A model generated the notes under the pieces. It ran no database searches and was not told the origin of the DNA. It saw nothing but the letters and a program-made list of their open reading frames with translations. Shown piece by piece: positions 1-12,221 of a DNA stretch of 35,573 nt. This DNA comes from Trichosphaerium sp. ATCC 40318 (lineage: Eukaryota; Discosea; Flabellinia; Trichosidae), in NCBI GenBank assembly GCA_038496445.1, contig JALMLS010000046.1:1-35573 (forward strand), given 5' to 3'. Each line of letters begins with the position of its first letter. Position 1 is the stretch's first letter. Made by a program: the position numbers and the translations under genes.

Positions 1-3000
1 AAGAGTTCAGAGATGCAGCTGTTACTGTAAGTTTTTTTTGATTTTCCTTGACGAATATTCATTGAATTCTAGGCTCTTCAACGTACTGCTTCAAGTGCAT
101 ACCCTCAACTATTTAAGAGTATCCAACCTCTTCTTAAGAAGTTCCAGGGTGTGTATACAGCCGGCAGGCTTCGTCGTGGAAAGATCCACAATAGATTCCG
201 TCTAAGAAGTGATATTCAAATGATTTACAGCTACATTACTGAACACATTGATTCTCAGATCCTTTCTAAAGATTCTACCATTCAAATCACTATTATTGAG
301 TTTGCATCTGTGCGTATATCAATGCGTAGGAGATGTATGATTTGACATTTGTGAGTAGGAGATGGCGAGGTTTTTAACGATAAGAAATGATGATATTTCT
401 TCACAAGTTCTTTTAATGAGATTCATCTTGTTAGATCGTTAGCAAGTCGATTAGCTAAAAATAACAAACCACTGGGCAAGGTACTTCATACTCATACATT
501 TATTTTGCAGAAGAATTATACGAGTATCAAACCTAATATTGTTTTCTATTCAAAAGGCTTTGAAGCAGGAACTCTTTTCCTTACTTCGAAAATGGGCTGA
601 TGAAGAGAATTCTGGGCGTACTATGGTATGTACATACTTATAAGATTATTCTTATACCCACTTATCTTTATAGGAACGTATTATGAATCATTTACATAGC
701 AGCCCAGGAGCAAATCAGTACGATTTCTTTTTCATTTCTGTTATTTTTTTTTGTAGTTTCTTTTTGTTGTTACATTACTTTGTCACAAACTAACGTCATC
801 TAGAGTCCAACAGTTTAGTAAAATGTTCCGGGACCAACTATTGTACTTACAAATAGTTGCTTGTGATGTACGTCATTTGAATCGTGTTAATTAAACATTG
901 ACTAAATGTTAATAATGTTAGGCTATAACGGCTGTTCTTAAAGGGGAGCATTTTGAAGAAGTTAATGAAAACTCTGAAATTCTGAAGTGGTTTGGAAGAA
1001 TGCTTAAACGTACAAATGAAAAGGTAAGTATTAAGAACATATTTAGAGGAATTGAAGCTAAGAACGAGCTGGTTCCTTCTTAATGATGTTTTCTTGGATT
1101 TTTGATTTTTTTTGATTTTTTTATTCTTTAGTTTGTACAAGTTGCCAAGACTATGCTGGAGTCTTTCCTTGAGACAAATATTCAGAGTACTAAGTTTATT
1201 GGTGTCTGCTTCCATCAAATGTATTTACACTCCCAGAATAATATTGGTACGCATAAAGGAACAATAGATGCGAATTCGTGTCTTTTTATTATTACTTCTT
1301 TTTTTTCTTATTTTTTTCTTTAGGTGGTGCTTACTTTACTGCCATGGTTGAGCTATTCCCATTTACAAATAGAGATAATAATAATCAGAGTGTGTTACCG
1401 TGTACTAACGCTATGTTACTTCACTTGATCATTTTCATGGTACGCACTGAACAGAAATAACTATAAGCTATTTGTGGAATGTTTTTGACTTGCGTTGTTC
1501 TTGCTTTTTTCATGTTTCTTCGGTGTTTGAATGGAGTGACTTGCTTTTTATAACAATATATCTAGATGGGTGATAGACGATTTAAAGTTCGCAATAGCGC
1601 ATATGAGCTTCTATTGCTATTTAAGTCACAGACAGGTCTAGACGAAGAATGGAGAATAAAAAAAGATATCGCAATTGAAAGTGCTATCGAACAGACCTAT
1701 GAGCGTGCGCAAGTATGTGTCACTATTTCCCAACCTATTTAATATTAGGAACCTTTAATAACACTTCTTATAGGTTAGACTTTCAGAGCACCTTGCAAAG
1801 AGCCATGCGAAGCTTACTTTAGAAGTTCTTGGAGAAATTGCTCGATGGCTTGATATAGCTGAAAGTTTTGTCAGACAACGTCAAATGCTTCGTTATGCTG
1901 TTCCTTGGCTTGCTAATATATCATGTGCCAATATGTCTGAGGAATCTCTTGATTTTGTTATGAAGGTAACGAATGATTTGAAAAAAAGAGAACCTTCAGT
2001 TGTGTTTTCTTTTTTTTTTCTTACACGAAATAGACTCTACTTTATATTACTCAACAGTACTGTTCAAAATTCCCTGAAAAGATTGAGCAACTATGGCGTA
2101 CATTAGCAGAAAAACATGATAATATAGATCCAATCTTATCGTACTTACTTACAATGGGCATGAAGAAGGTACAGATGAGGCATCTCAACAACACTTTGTA
2201 ATTTTTTTCTACTTTGTGCTTAGCGAAACTTCGACTTTTTGCCGCTTGCAAAGCGTGTATGCATCAATTTGGCAAGGCAAAACCCTGTTTATACTGTGAG
2301 CACTTTATTTGGATATGTATCATCTCTTGGTAATGCTGCTGGATCCTCTGAGTCCAAGGATAGCTCAAAGAAGGGTAAAAGAAAAAATTCTTCAACACCA
2401 AGAAGACGAGGAGAGTTAGACCGTTCTAACCCTCACTCCTTACGGATTAGTATCCCACCACTTGTGTATGTTATCAATACCATAGTATTTATTCATTATT
2501 GCTTATACAACAATAGAGACAGCGTTAACTTGGAGGATGCTAAAGCAACTAGAAAACGGTTGAAAACAACTCAACTAAAGTTTGATAAAGTAATCACAAG
2601 ACATTCCTATGCTGGCACTAAAAATTGGGGTCTCACACGAGGTACATAATATATATATTTTGTGCAACCTAGACTTGTTTAACATGTTATAGGACATCTT
2701 ACACTCGTACTGCTTGCACATTTGTCTTATGAAGTAACAATCCAGTTTGAACAACATTTGGCTGTTGCGTTACAGATTGTATTTCTAAGTCTTGACGCAC
2801 AAGTTTCTGTTGTACATGAACATGGACGTATCCTTCTATTAAATCTTGCTCGTGTATTCTGTATACAACCACTTGAAGCAAAAGGTTAGATTGAACAAAT
2901 AGAAGAACTGAACACTGTTGTCTTACTTCATTTTTAGAGAAATTAACAAATCAAGAAGAGTTCCGTTATAAAGAAGCTATTGACCTTCAGGAAGTCCTTG

Positions 3001-5823
3001 AGGCAAAAGCAGGACACCATTTCTGGGCTTATGAGGATATATCAATTAAAGTACCTCATATTGTTAGTGCAGATCAACTTGAAGATCTTGTACAAACTGT
3101 TGTTACTATTTTTGGACGAAATAACCTTGTAAGTGATTGGGAAGTTCAAGGTATGTTTTTAACAACTGTGCATATCTATACTTTACTAACAATGTTTTTA
3201 AAGCACTTCAATGGGCTTTACATAGTTCCAATTCACATGTTGGCGCACGTTCCTTGCAGATTTACAGGCACTACAGTTTATAGTTTTTGTTTTCTTATTT
3301 TTTTCTGACATTCTTTGATTTAAGGTCACTTAAGCCACAAGTTGCTAAGGATATTACATTTGATCTTCTTGAGACACTTAAGAAGAATATTGGAGCAATA
3401 CAAGTTGCTAAACAGAACAAACAGAATTTATGTATATCTATGGAGATACTAGTAACGTTACAGTCTCTAGTTGATAACCTTGATTCTCAAAAACTTATTT
3501 TATTCCCTCAATTATTCTGGGCAACTGTTGCACTTCTTCATATTGATTATGAGCAATTATACTTTAGTATGTTATTATCAACGTCTACTATGTTTCTTAC
3601 GGGTGTTCGTTTAGGCACATTGAAGTTATTGTTGATTCTTTTGAAAAGGTTGGAATTTCACCAAGAACTTGTTCGTCAAGTACTTGAAGAGAGGGCACCT
3701 AAATGGTATCATAAGGCTTATTATATTGCTATCTTACCTTGTACCTAGGACGCCTGTGTTTATAGGCATACAACCGCTTCTTTTCAAAGGACTTTTTTCC
3801 GACTTGACTGAAGACGTTACAATCCAAGTACGTTGTATACCTCTTTGTCTTTTTGACTCTATTCCTAATTTATTCCATTATTAGTGTATTATTGAGCTTA
3901 TAGATGTACCTTCGGATGCTATTGTACAACCTCAACCAAACAGATTCGCTATCACTGTGGTACGTTCTGACTTCAAGTCAATTCAAAAACGAATCTTTTT
4001 TTTTCTCTTGCTCACTTTTTTTGAATTCAAGGTCGCGTTACTTCCGTATATCTGTCACCGTATTCTTTTGAAACGTATACCTACTGATGTAGTAAGAAGT
4101 ATTGCTCGTACATGCCATGCGCATAGCCATTCTAGACTAGGTAAAGTCTTCGAATCCCTAACAGCGAATGTACGTTTTTCACCAAACAATTGTATCAAAA
4201 AACCCGAAAGCTTATGTTGTGTAGGATCGATCACTTGCCGGATTTTTAGCTGATTTGGCTAAACCATTGTGTCAAGTATTGTTTCCATCGTATAGTTACT
4301 TTACCATGTCGTTCCTATTCGCTTTAATTAACGAAGGTACCATTTTTGTTTTGAAGAAAAAAAATAATCAACTCAGACATTGGAGTTAACACTTTTTACT
4401 AAACTGTTCATTTAGGTCCAAAGAAATATCGTAGTGCTACTATGCAAATCATAAGACAGCTTCTTATTTCTCGGTCTATATCAGATTGGCACGGATCTAG
4501 CAAATCAGGAGTCGTATGGGCCCATTTGCTTTGCAAAGAACTGTACGTTTTTTTGAAGAAATTAAACAAACAAGCTTTTAACTCTGTTCTAACCATTATC
4601 AGGTTCAATGTCGAAGGAAAAGATAACTGGGAGGCAGCAATAGATTCTTTATCATTTGCTATTATTCAAGCTCCTGTATCGTACGTCAATGAGTCATAAT
4701 TCACATTTGTATCTAACACTGCTCCTCAGGTTCCTTACTTTGAATACTGCAAAGATTGTACCTCCCAAACACCTCCATATCCAATCAAGATTCTCTGATC
4801 AACCTGGAGAAGGAACTACTGTAACATCAGCAGCAATAGCGCAAGTACTATTAGATTCAGAAGAGACAAGGGAGAGGTCATTGAAACCTTTGGATTCTAC
4901 CATTTTTGATCTTTTTGGACACGAATCCGACGAAAGTGACATGATCGAGCATAGCGGCTCTGAAGAGTCGCTTAGTGAGTATGCCACATTACGTGGTGGT
5001 ACTCTTGCTTCATGTCCTACTCTAAGCTCAAACAATATGTCGCCTGAGGGGACGTCTAATAGTGGTGAAGTTGGGACTGGTTTCGGTTTTGGAGGTGGAA
5101 CTCCTTGGGCAGAGTTCCCTGGGATTGAGTTCGATGGTACTAGAATATATTTTGTTCTTGTTAATGGGATAGTTGAACTAATACGTTCTTTAGCTCTTTT
5201 GCAAGGTATGGGAGGCGGTGATGTTGGTACAGAAGTTGATAACGATGACGACATTACTTTTGTACGTTTTTTTGTCCGAAACCAAAAACCATTTCTATTT
5301 TATGACTGTTACATACAGCAATATTCATATCATAAAAGCAATTACTGATATTCTTTGGATGTATTCCCATTTGTTATTTTGAAAAATACTCTAAACACTG
5401 CTGTTGTGAAATGGTTTTTGTTTGTTTTTTTCGGTCGTATTTTTTGTACTTATGGATGTTGTTTAGTCTGAATCTGGTGTTGAGTCAGCTAGAAAAGATT
5501 CTGTATCAAGAGAAGCTATGATGTATAAACCAGATAAAAGGGATAAATCTAAAGAAAAGAGTGATAAGAAGGAAGACAAACCTGAAAAGAAAGATAAAGT
5601 AAAATTAGAGAAAAAAGAAGAACATCATAAAGGAGATCGAAAAAATAAGCCAGAGAAGAAGGAAAAACGTGATAAACGTGATGAAAGGAAGCATCATAAT
5701 GATGATAAGAAAGAAAAGAATGATAAAAGTGAAAAACGTGATAAGCATGAAAAGCAAGAGAAAGATAAAAAAGGAGATAAGAAGGAAAAACATGAGAAAA
5801 GTGAGAAAAGGTTAACACGCTAA
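1..5823 (+). CDS. Furry/Tao3/Mor2-family cell morphogenesis protein, 3' part
   Basis: Very large scaffold protein of the NDR/LATS kinase (MOR/RAM) pathway that governs polarised growth and morphology. The gene enters from the left edge, so its N-terminal part is missing. About 20 short introns split it; the first two clear ones are 27-72 and, further on, 3706-3748, which restores the frame into TPVFIGIQPLLFKG. Family landmarks in order: a region reading AVPWLANI near 1900, KRVCINLARQNP near 2250, long HEAT-like helical stretches to about 4700, then the GIQPLLFKG block near 3770. After about 4800 the protein becomes low complexity: a Ser/Glu/Asp-rich part, a Gly-rich part, and a final exon (about 5467-5820) made almost wholly of Lys, Glu, Asp and His, ending in TAA at 5821-5823. 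The match to central and C-terminal Furry regions is strong by sequence pattern; exact exon borders are partly inferred. Confidence 0.88.
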
Positions 5824-5926
5824 GAGTAACAAAACAAACTTCTTTTATGTCTTTTTTTTTTCTTTCTTTCAATCATGTGTATGTACACACATAAATTGCT
5901 GGTGTTGTATATAATGTATATAATCA

Positions 5927-5932
5927 AATAAA
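5927..5932 (+). terminator. Poly(A) signal AATAAA for the Furry gene
   Basis: A canonical AATAAA lies about 100 nt after the Furry stop codon, on the same strand, at the start of the intergenic stretch. It is the only such hexamer near that stop that I noticed. Confidence 0.45.
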
Positions 5933-7056
5933 ACATTACCAGCTCTGTAATAAGTAAATACTTGTAGTTGCTTTTTGTGAACAAGGAAAAAAAGTAAAGG
6001 TTTATTTTTTTAATTTAAGTACCACAACTCAATCGTTTCATAACACATGCTGAAATCAATTATCCATTTGGTATTTCACAACATTAGTTATTTCTACTAG
6101 TACTAACAGATTTAATTGGCTTGTATTTATTGAATGTCTACAATGTCAAAAAAAAAGTCAAAAAAATGTCAAAGTGATATTGAACTGTTCACCACAAAGG
6201 GAGACTACTCGGTTATGGCGATCAGTAGACGCTTGGTTATGGCTCCTCAAACTACCCCTAAAAGGGGCTTTCTAAATAGTTCCTATGGCATAATATAGGA
6301 TAATTAGTGCTGAATTTTTGACCTTCTTTTTCTTGACAAAATTCCACATATTTGGGTTTCCGAACCACTCCTATCTAAATCTCAAGCCAAACCTTACTGA
6401 CAACTATTGTGCGGTCAACCATATGCAAACCTTGATACCCGTTCAAGTTTACCTAGGCAACTCAAAGGGTATAGTGCTCACATGGGCTTAGCTGAGATCG
6501 ATCACAAACACTGCTTATTCACGGAAATGGCTTGCTTGCGCTTCACTGGATAGATCAATACAGCAGTGCTATCTACTTGTTATAAACAAAAAACAGTTTA
6601 TTTTCTAGTAAAGGAAGAATAATCTTTACAGTCTCAGTAGGACTTGAGGTAATTTATTGCTACAAGCTGTCTTAAGGTCTAGATAAAATGATTTAGAATA
6701 AACCAAGACAAGAAATGACTTGGCAGACTTGTAAGTACCTTCTAATATATCTGGTAAAGTGAAACACTATGGAAAGCACTTATCAAAAGCTTCATGTATA
6801 GGTGTGTACTAAAGCATTCTTTCTTTAAGTTTCTCAAGTAGGACTAAAAAAAAGCCTCAAACACCCTCTACTTTAAATGTTGGATATTTGTTTGGTAAAC
6901 AATTACTACACCAAAAAGTACACTTGAAAAATGCAAAATTTTTCTTGTGGTTAAGCCATGTGAAGAAAGTATGTTGTTGTATCAAATGGCGTTGTAAGTA
7001 AATACTTTTATTTTAATAATAATAAATATCCACTCCTGCTTCTATTAACCTGTGCT
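5933..7056. other. Intergenic, no gene seen
   Basis: A+T-rich DNA between two convergent genes. I see no convincing exon, tRNA or rRNA. It holds a cluster of TGTCAAA-type words at about 6140-6176, similar to words found in introns at 27.2 and 34.2 kb, and a small hairpin-capable CCCCTAAAAGGGG near 6255. Confidence 0.5.
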
Positions 7057-7924
7057 TCAACTCCGAAAATATTCCCCCAAACCAATATAAACTTGACAAA
7101 GACCCCCTTGTATAAGTACATCTACAACGTTATCATCAACATCACAGCTATCAAGAGTGATTGTATGTACACCCTTAAGTGCTTTAATGCCTTCCTCTGT
7201 CACATTGCAATTGATAAGGTCAATTTCATGTACGCCAGCAAGGTTTTTGACACCTTCATCTGTCACCTGTTTGCAACTGGAGAGGTCGACAGTATGAGCT
7301 CCAGCAAGTGCTTTTACACCCTCATCTGTAATTGCATTACAATATGACAAATCAATTTATAAACCCCTGAAAGGGCTTTGACACCTTCATCTGTCACAGC
7401 CTTGCATCTTGAAAGGTTAATTTCATGAACTCCTTTGAGCGCTTTAATACCTTCATCTGTCACCTTACTACATCTACTTAAGTTAATAGTATGTACCCCA
7501 GCAAGTACTTTAATACCCTCATCAGTCACATTTTTGCAGCCAGTAAGATCAATAAAGATAGGTTGTCTAACATTCACTATTGCTTTCAGATCACCATCAT
7601 TCAGAAGTGTATTTTTTGGTGATACACTGAGTTTACGACAGCCAGCAAGCATTGTAAATATTGTGGTACCCTCATGCGGTCTAGTTTAACTATACTATTG
7701 TTCATGATACCCTTGCACTGTCTTATCTTTAGAATATCTGTGTATCGCTTGAGATAAACATATCTGTACCCAACAATATCATGAATAATATCAGCCATAT
7801 GATGACATGATTGAGCAACAGGAAATAAATCTTTGGCATCCACATGATCAAGAATATTTGAAATGATTTCAGGAGGGAAATAAATGATATTCGTCTTCAC
7901 TTCTTCTTCTTTTTGTACTGTCAT
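7057..7924 (-). pseudogene. F-box / leucine-rich-repeat protein, intronless, two frameshifts
   Basis: The N-terminus (start 7924) carries an F-box: FPPEIISNILDHVDAKDLF followed by a helical QSCHHMADII segment, the SKP1-binding fold of SCF ubiquitin ligases. It is followed by about six 22-residue Cys-type LRRs with the unit TDEGVKALAGVHTIDLSxC, which would bind a substrate. Unlike neighbouring genes it shows no introns. The frame is lost twice: near 7668-7676, between the F-box part and LAGCRKLSVSP, and near 7357-7363, inside the repeat beginning ALSGVY. Both look like single-base losses, and no GT-AG or GC-AG intron that I tried restores either. The TDEG repeat style and F-box pairing resemble large families in amoeba-infecting giant DNA viruses and some protists. 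A decayed gene is the simplest reading; an assembly error at both sites is the alternative. Confidence 0.72.
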
Positions 7925-8085
7925 CAGTGTCCTTTTACTTGTTAATAATACAATGCAAGGCGTTTAACATGGCTTGTAGACACAAAGTTATGTGATGTAA
8001 AATTAAGTAGACGCATGGTGTTTTTCTTCGAAAAAGGAGATTTAAAATATTTTGTGAACACGTGATTGGTCTTGTAAAAAAATAT

Positions 8086-8385
8086 TTAAAACAAAACGAT
8101 TTTTGTTGGTTTTTGAACGTACTTGTCTTTTTGTTTACGTTTATGAGACTCGTAATCTTTTGAATCTGATGAGCGCTTGTTTGTTGTACTAACAATTGAA
8201 TCTGGTAGTTTTAACAATACTGCATCGAGTTGCTTTACAAAGCTCGTATTTATGGCATTAACAATACTTTCGACCTGTTTTATCAATGTATGGTCTTGTT
8301 TTTCCATAATTCTACGAAACGCTTCTCCATGGTACTTGCGATAGTATTCAAGACCATTTTCAATTGATACAAATGAGATACTCAT
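8086..8385 (-). CDS. Small protein, unrecognised, 99 residues
   Basis: An open frame beginning MSISFVSIENGLEYYRKYHG. The first two thirds predict as amphipathic helix (ESIVNAINTSFVKQLDAVLL), followed by a hydrophilic Lys/Ser-rich tail (RSSDSKDYESHKRKQKDK). The ATG is the first in frame and the composition is protein-like, so I favour a real gene, but I recognise no family. It may be one exon of a longer spliced gene. It lies upstream of, and on the same strand as, the F-box/LRR gene, and points away from the small plus-strand ORF at 8569. Confidence 0.4.
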   Translation of the reverse strand: MSISFVSIENGLEYYRKYHGEAFRRIMEKQDHTLIKQVESIVNAINTSFVKQLDAVLLKLPDSIVSTTNKRSSDSKDYESHKRKQKDKYVQKPTKIVLF

Positions 8386-8568
8386 GGTTGGTATTGGTTG
8401 TAGTAGCTATTGCTTGATTTAACAGGTCAACATAAATCTCTTTCTTAGAAATCTGATTCTATTTGTCACATACTTTAAAGGACATACAAGAACCGGCACT
8501 CATGCAAAAAGGGTCAGCACATGTGGAATTGAGAACGGACAAACTTGTATCCCAAATAATACTTGTTG

Positions 8569-8718
8569 ATGGTAAAGTCAATTCAAGTATTAGTTTTTAA
8601 TGAATTAAATAATGATGATTTGATAAAATCACGTGTTGAGGATTGCACAAGAATGGTTGAACAACATTATCATGAAAGGTGTCGTAAGGTTGCACCGCAC
8701 TCCGACAGTGTGAGGTAA
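8569..8718 (+). CDS. Possible small protein or exon, unrecognised
   Basis: ATG-initiated frame of 49 codons starting MVKSIQVLVFNELNNDDLIK and continuing with a charged helix rich in Cys, Arg and His (EDCTRMVEQHYHERCRK). It either stops at TAA 8716-8718 or is spliced at the GTAATA donor overlapping that stop; joining to the AG at about 8807 gives a short hydrophobic C-terminus. The translation is more protein-like than the opposite-strand frame (8597-8830). No family is recognised and no downstream exon is certain. Confidence 0.25.
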   Translation: MVKSIQVLVFNELNNDDLIKSRVEDCTRMVEQHYHERCRKVAPHSDSVR

Positions 8719-9011
8719 TACGCTTTTGGCATAGTGGTTTATAATATGCGACATGGGAAGCAACTTTGCATATTTTTAAAAACTCTTCTTTCTGGAAACT
8801 TAACAGTGGGCTTCTCATCAACTGCTGCACGCTATTTATAGCTATATAATGCTCTTAGGTATACCTAGGTAGTAGGCCTCAATTCTTTCACAACAGTGAC
8901 AAATTAGAACGAGTAAAACGGTGGTCTCAATCTGATTATTGGGTTTTTATCTTTTGTACATTTTAAGCGATGTTGCTTATTCTTTTTGTTTTGTTTATAA
9001 TATCATTCACT

Positions 9012-10791
9012 CTAAAAGGTTATTTGAACTTCATTTGGTTCGCTTGCAGCTGAACCAGAACTAGTCGTTCTTGAAAGTGCAGACAATGATGATAAATTGT
9101 CTAGCAAAATCTCGTCATAGATTGACTGAAAAACACGTGAACAGTTTCTTGTATCCAATCCATTTGTTACCTAAACACATGCCGTTATTCACAGTAGTTC
9201 GTAAATGAAGTAATATTCAAAATTGGTTGATAGTACATACGTATGTGTTTGCAATCCTAAAACCTTCAAAACGGTTGTGAATCATATTTCCAATAAATCT
9301 TATACCTTCTTCCCAATCGCTTGCGTCACCTGAAGGTGTTGTTAGTAATGAGTTTATACGTAATCATATTTTGTTAATACCTTTATACTCAGGAAAGTAA
9401 TCTGAAAGAGGTACATAAGCTGCTTTTGCTTTGTAAAGGTCGAATTTGTTCAAAAAAACGATGAAAGGTATTTCTTTATCGTTCACAAATTTAGACCCAC
9501 TCACTTCTGACAAAACGCCCAGCGACTCTTCAAGTCTATTGGTTGAATTATTTTCTGTGATTGTCATGTTATCTACAAGCAAAAAAATCACGTGAGTAAC
9601 TAACAACCGGGAAAAACAAAAAAAAAAATTGAGCTTACACTCATCCAAAGCTACCAAGTAAATTATTGCGTCAACTCCTTCAAAGCAACGAATCCATTTT
9701 CTTCTCTCCGAACGTTGCCCGCCAACGTCTACAAATTGTATTGTAACATTATTTATGCTAACATTCGTTTCTTTTACACCTACACGTGACAATTAAAACA
9801 AAACGCTGGCAGAAGAGAAAACAATAACAAGAAATCAAAAAAAACAAACTACACGTGCCAGTTGATTTCAATCGCGCTCTGAAAATATCAGCTTCTGAAG
9901 GTTCGTATGTGGTAGCGCATATCCTAGAAGCATTCTTGAACAAACTATAGATACCATCAGCGTTAATCGATAAGCTCCGTGAACTTACTAGTCGGTGCAC
10001 CACAAAAAGTGATATTTCAATTTAAAGGTTCTCCAAACTTGTTTTACTCCTGGATCTTCCCAAAATTCAGCCACTCTTGCGCCTGTCGCGTCTCCCCACT
10101 CGCGTCTTTCTTCATCGGTAAAGTACTCATAAGTCCGCTTTAAAACAAATAAATTAGAGTATTCGCGGCGTAGTAAAACAATCACGTGATGTTCAAAAAA
10201 ACAAACAGAAAAAAAAAAAAAGAATACGAGGAGACTGTCCTACCCTAGCTTTCTTTGATACTTTCACATCTTCCTTCCCAGCGCTTACATAAAGAGTCCG
10301 CACTGCGTCTATTAAATTATCCCTTTTGTAAATATTGTGTAAGTACGTATGTCGTCGCGTAACAATCACACCAAACGGGGTCTTTTCAAAAGGGTTTTTT
10401 TTAAAGAGGAGTTTTCAGAAAAACTCAATCAATCTTTCAAAAATATAATTAATCTGATATGTTTATCCTTTTACCTTACTATCCTTTTAAAAGTATTATA
10501 ATCTGCTGGTGTAAGGCAGCTATGAGTAAATTTCATTTGTTTCAGAAAAGTTGTTTTACCACTATCTCCAGCGCCTACGGAGGTGTTATTAAAGTCCGTT
10601 TAGGAGATCGGAATCATCCAAAAGTCGGTAGGACGCTCATCAAAAAAACCCCAAATTTGTGTTTTCCCGTCAGAACGCGTACCTAAGAGTAAGATCCTTA
10701 ACGTTTTATCACGCTCTTTTTTGTCCTTTCTGAGTGCTTTTGTAATAGCTATATGATTAGGGTCTGCTGGAGCTGACTTACATTGGCCCAT
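9012..10791 (-). CDS. Heterotrimeric G-protein alpha subunit, nine exons, 367 residues
   Basis: Guanine-nucleotide switch of receptor signalling at the inner plasma membrane. Exons (minus strand): 10683-10791, 10475-10574, 10244-10322, 9989-10137, 9859-9944, 9639-9779, 9381-9572, 9241-9329, 9012-9170; they sum to exactly 368 codons. The N-terminus MGQC offers Gly2 for myristoylation and Cys4 for palmitoylation. The P-loop is GAGDSGKT, split by intron 1. The helical domain contains FWEDPGV and YEPSEADIFRARLKSTG; switch II is DVGGQRSERRKW; the guanine-specificity motif is FLNKFDL. The usual TCAT motif is altered (VTNGLDT). The protein ends in a 20-residue Ser/Thr-rich tail after the normal family end. 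The intron at 9780-9858 uses a GC donor. Confidence 0.93.
9780..9858 (-). other. GC-AG intron in the G-alpha gene
   Basis: Joining ACTG at 9859 to GTGTAAAAG at 9779 gives KSTGVKETN, the conserved switch I region. The intron starts GCACGTG and ends CACGTGTAG. No GT donor nearby keeps the frame. Confidence 0.75.
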
Positions 10792-11934
10792 TATTATTAT
10801 GTTGCTTATTGTGTGTTTATAAAAGAAGAAAGAATCGTTTGTGGCGAAAGAGACTAACACGGAGGTTTTTTTTCTAAACTTTGCGTCGTTTTGGTTCAAA
10901 CTTAGCAGTACTGCAACTTTTTTGTACATTTTGTTTACCAAAGGTCACCACACCACGTGATCACGAAACGGTATTGTATTACCGGGGGAAAGTTATTTAA
11001 TAAAAGTGGACAAAGTTGCCGGAGAAAAATTGCCAGCTAAGTCTAGCAAAAGACACGTGCTGTTTAGTACCCAAAATGTATTAGTCCATTCCCAATTCAA
11101 TTTTGTTTTTTCAGTATTGTAATACCTTTCATACAGCTCTCGGACACTCGTGTGCTTTCATCAAGTCAACGACAGGCGCAGGTATCGATGTTCTTCAAAA
11201 AAACAGGAACTGGTATGTCATTTCTAAACTACATTTAGGGATTACTACTGGTTGTAGCAAAACTAAACAATAAACCAACTAATGCGGAGAATACTTTAGC
11301 ATTGCAGAAAGTATGGAATTAGCAACACAAACCTCCTTACATGCCAAAGTAATACCACAGTCACGTGCTTATCACCTGCTCGGTACATGGTATGGGTGAA
11401 TTTCGTTGACAAAGACTGATAGTATGCAGTAGGAATCAATCTCATTGTAAAAAACTCTAAAATTTATTGGCAATGAAGCCCTTAAAGTCGCAGTTCGGCT
11501 CACTATTGTACATTATACAGGAGTTTTAGTAAACGTTTAATGGCAATTGTGTTACTTATTTTGATCATAAAAAATCATTGTTACGCATATAGTAGTAACC
11601 GACGTTTGCCCTTTTTTTGACACTGTCAGAACTTACTGCACCGTAGTCTTTGCGTATTTGACGCTTTCTTGTGACTTCCCCTGAGTATGGTAATTGTCAT
11701 TGTACTCCATGCGGGCTATGATTAGCGATCAGGTGATTAGGTAGCAACTAAAAATGTTTGACTGTGAGCACTTGCTTACGCTTTGAATGTACTTAAAAAA
11801 CCACAATAAAACTATTATGTTGTTGCTAGATGTGTTAAAAACGAAACCTTCATGAAGGCTGTAATCGCTTATTGTTTCTGGGTAAAACACAGTTGAGCGA
11901 AATCAAATTTATGACTCCCTCACTTGCAAGGGGC

Positions 11935-12217
11935 AGCATCGCTTTTGAGACAGTTTCAGAAATTCCGAAAGTTTTGAAAAAGTTTGTTTTGAAAAAAATT
12001 GCTTTGACTGTCGGTACTTTTCCTCCGCACAGCACCAACGAATCGCAAAATGGTTTTTAAGCCTATAAGTATAGAATACTAGTTAAATGTTCATAATAAC
12101 AATTTTTGGTTAAGACGGTTCTGAGGTGAGTAAAAACGTCTCAAAGATTCTCGAAATGCCGTAAATATCAAAAATCAAAAATGTCGTAATTTTCGAAACT
12201 GTCTCAAAAGCGATGCT
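11935..12217. repeat. MITE-like inverted repeat A
   Basis: A 23-bp perfect inverted repeat (arms 11935-11957 and 12195-12217) encloses about 240 bp. Similarity continues imperfectly inward for roughly another 20 bp. No gene lies inside. I found no clear target-site duplication. Confidence 0.6.
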
Positions 12218-12221
12218 GTGG

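Noticed and set aside
5549-5872. Two minus-strand hydrophobic open frames
   Set aside because: They are the reverse of the Lys/Glu-rich Furry tail and have no independent support.
8597-8830. Minus-strand open frame of 77 codons
   Set aside because: No family match and a poorer composition than the plus-strand ATG frame it overlaps.
9945-10020. Apparent frameshift or 17-20 nt micro-intron in G-alpha
   Set aside because: A normal 44-nt intron (9945-9988, donor GTAAGT, acceptor TATAG) joins FLWCTD to YLFKNASRI in phase and fits the family, so no frameshift or micro-intron is needed.
11181-11290. Short ATG exon MFFKKTGT followed by a GTATGT donor
   Set aside because: Joining to the next AG gives only about 20 residues before a stop and no further exon fits.
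11850-12060. Overlapping open frames on both strands near 11.9 kb
   Set aside because: They cover the arm of inverted repeat A and have no domain or splice support.
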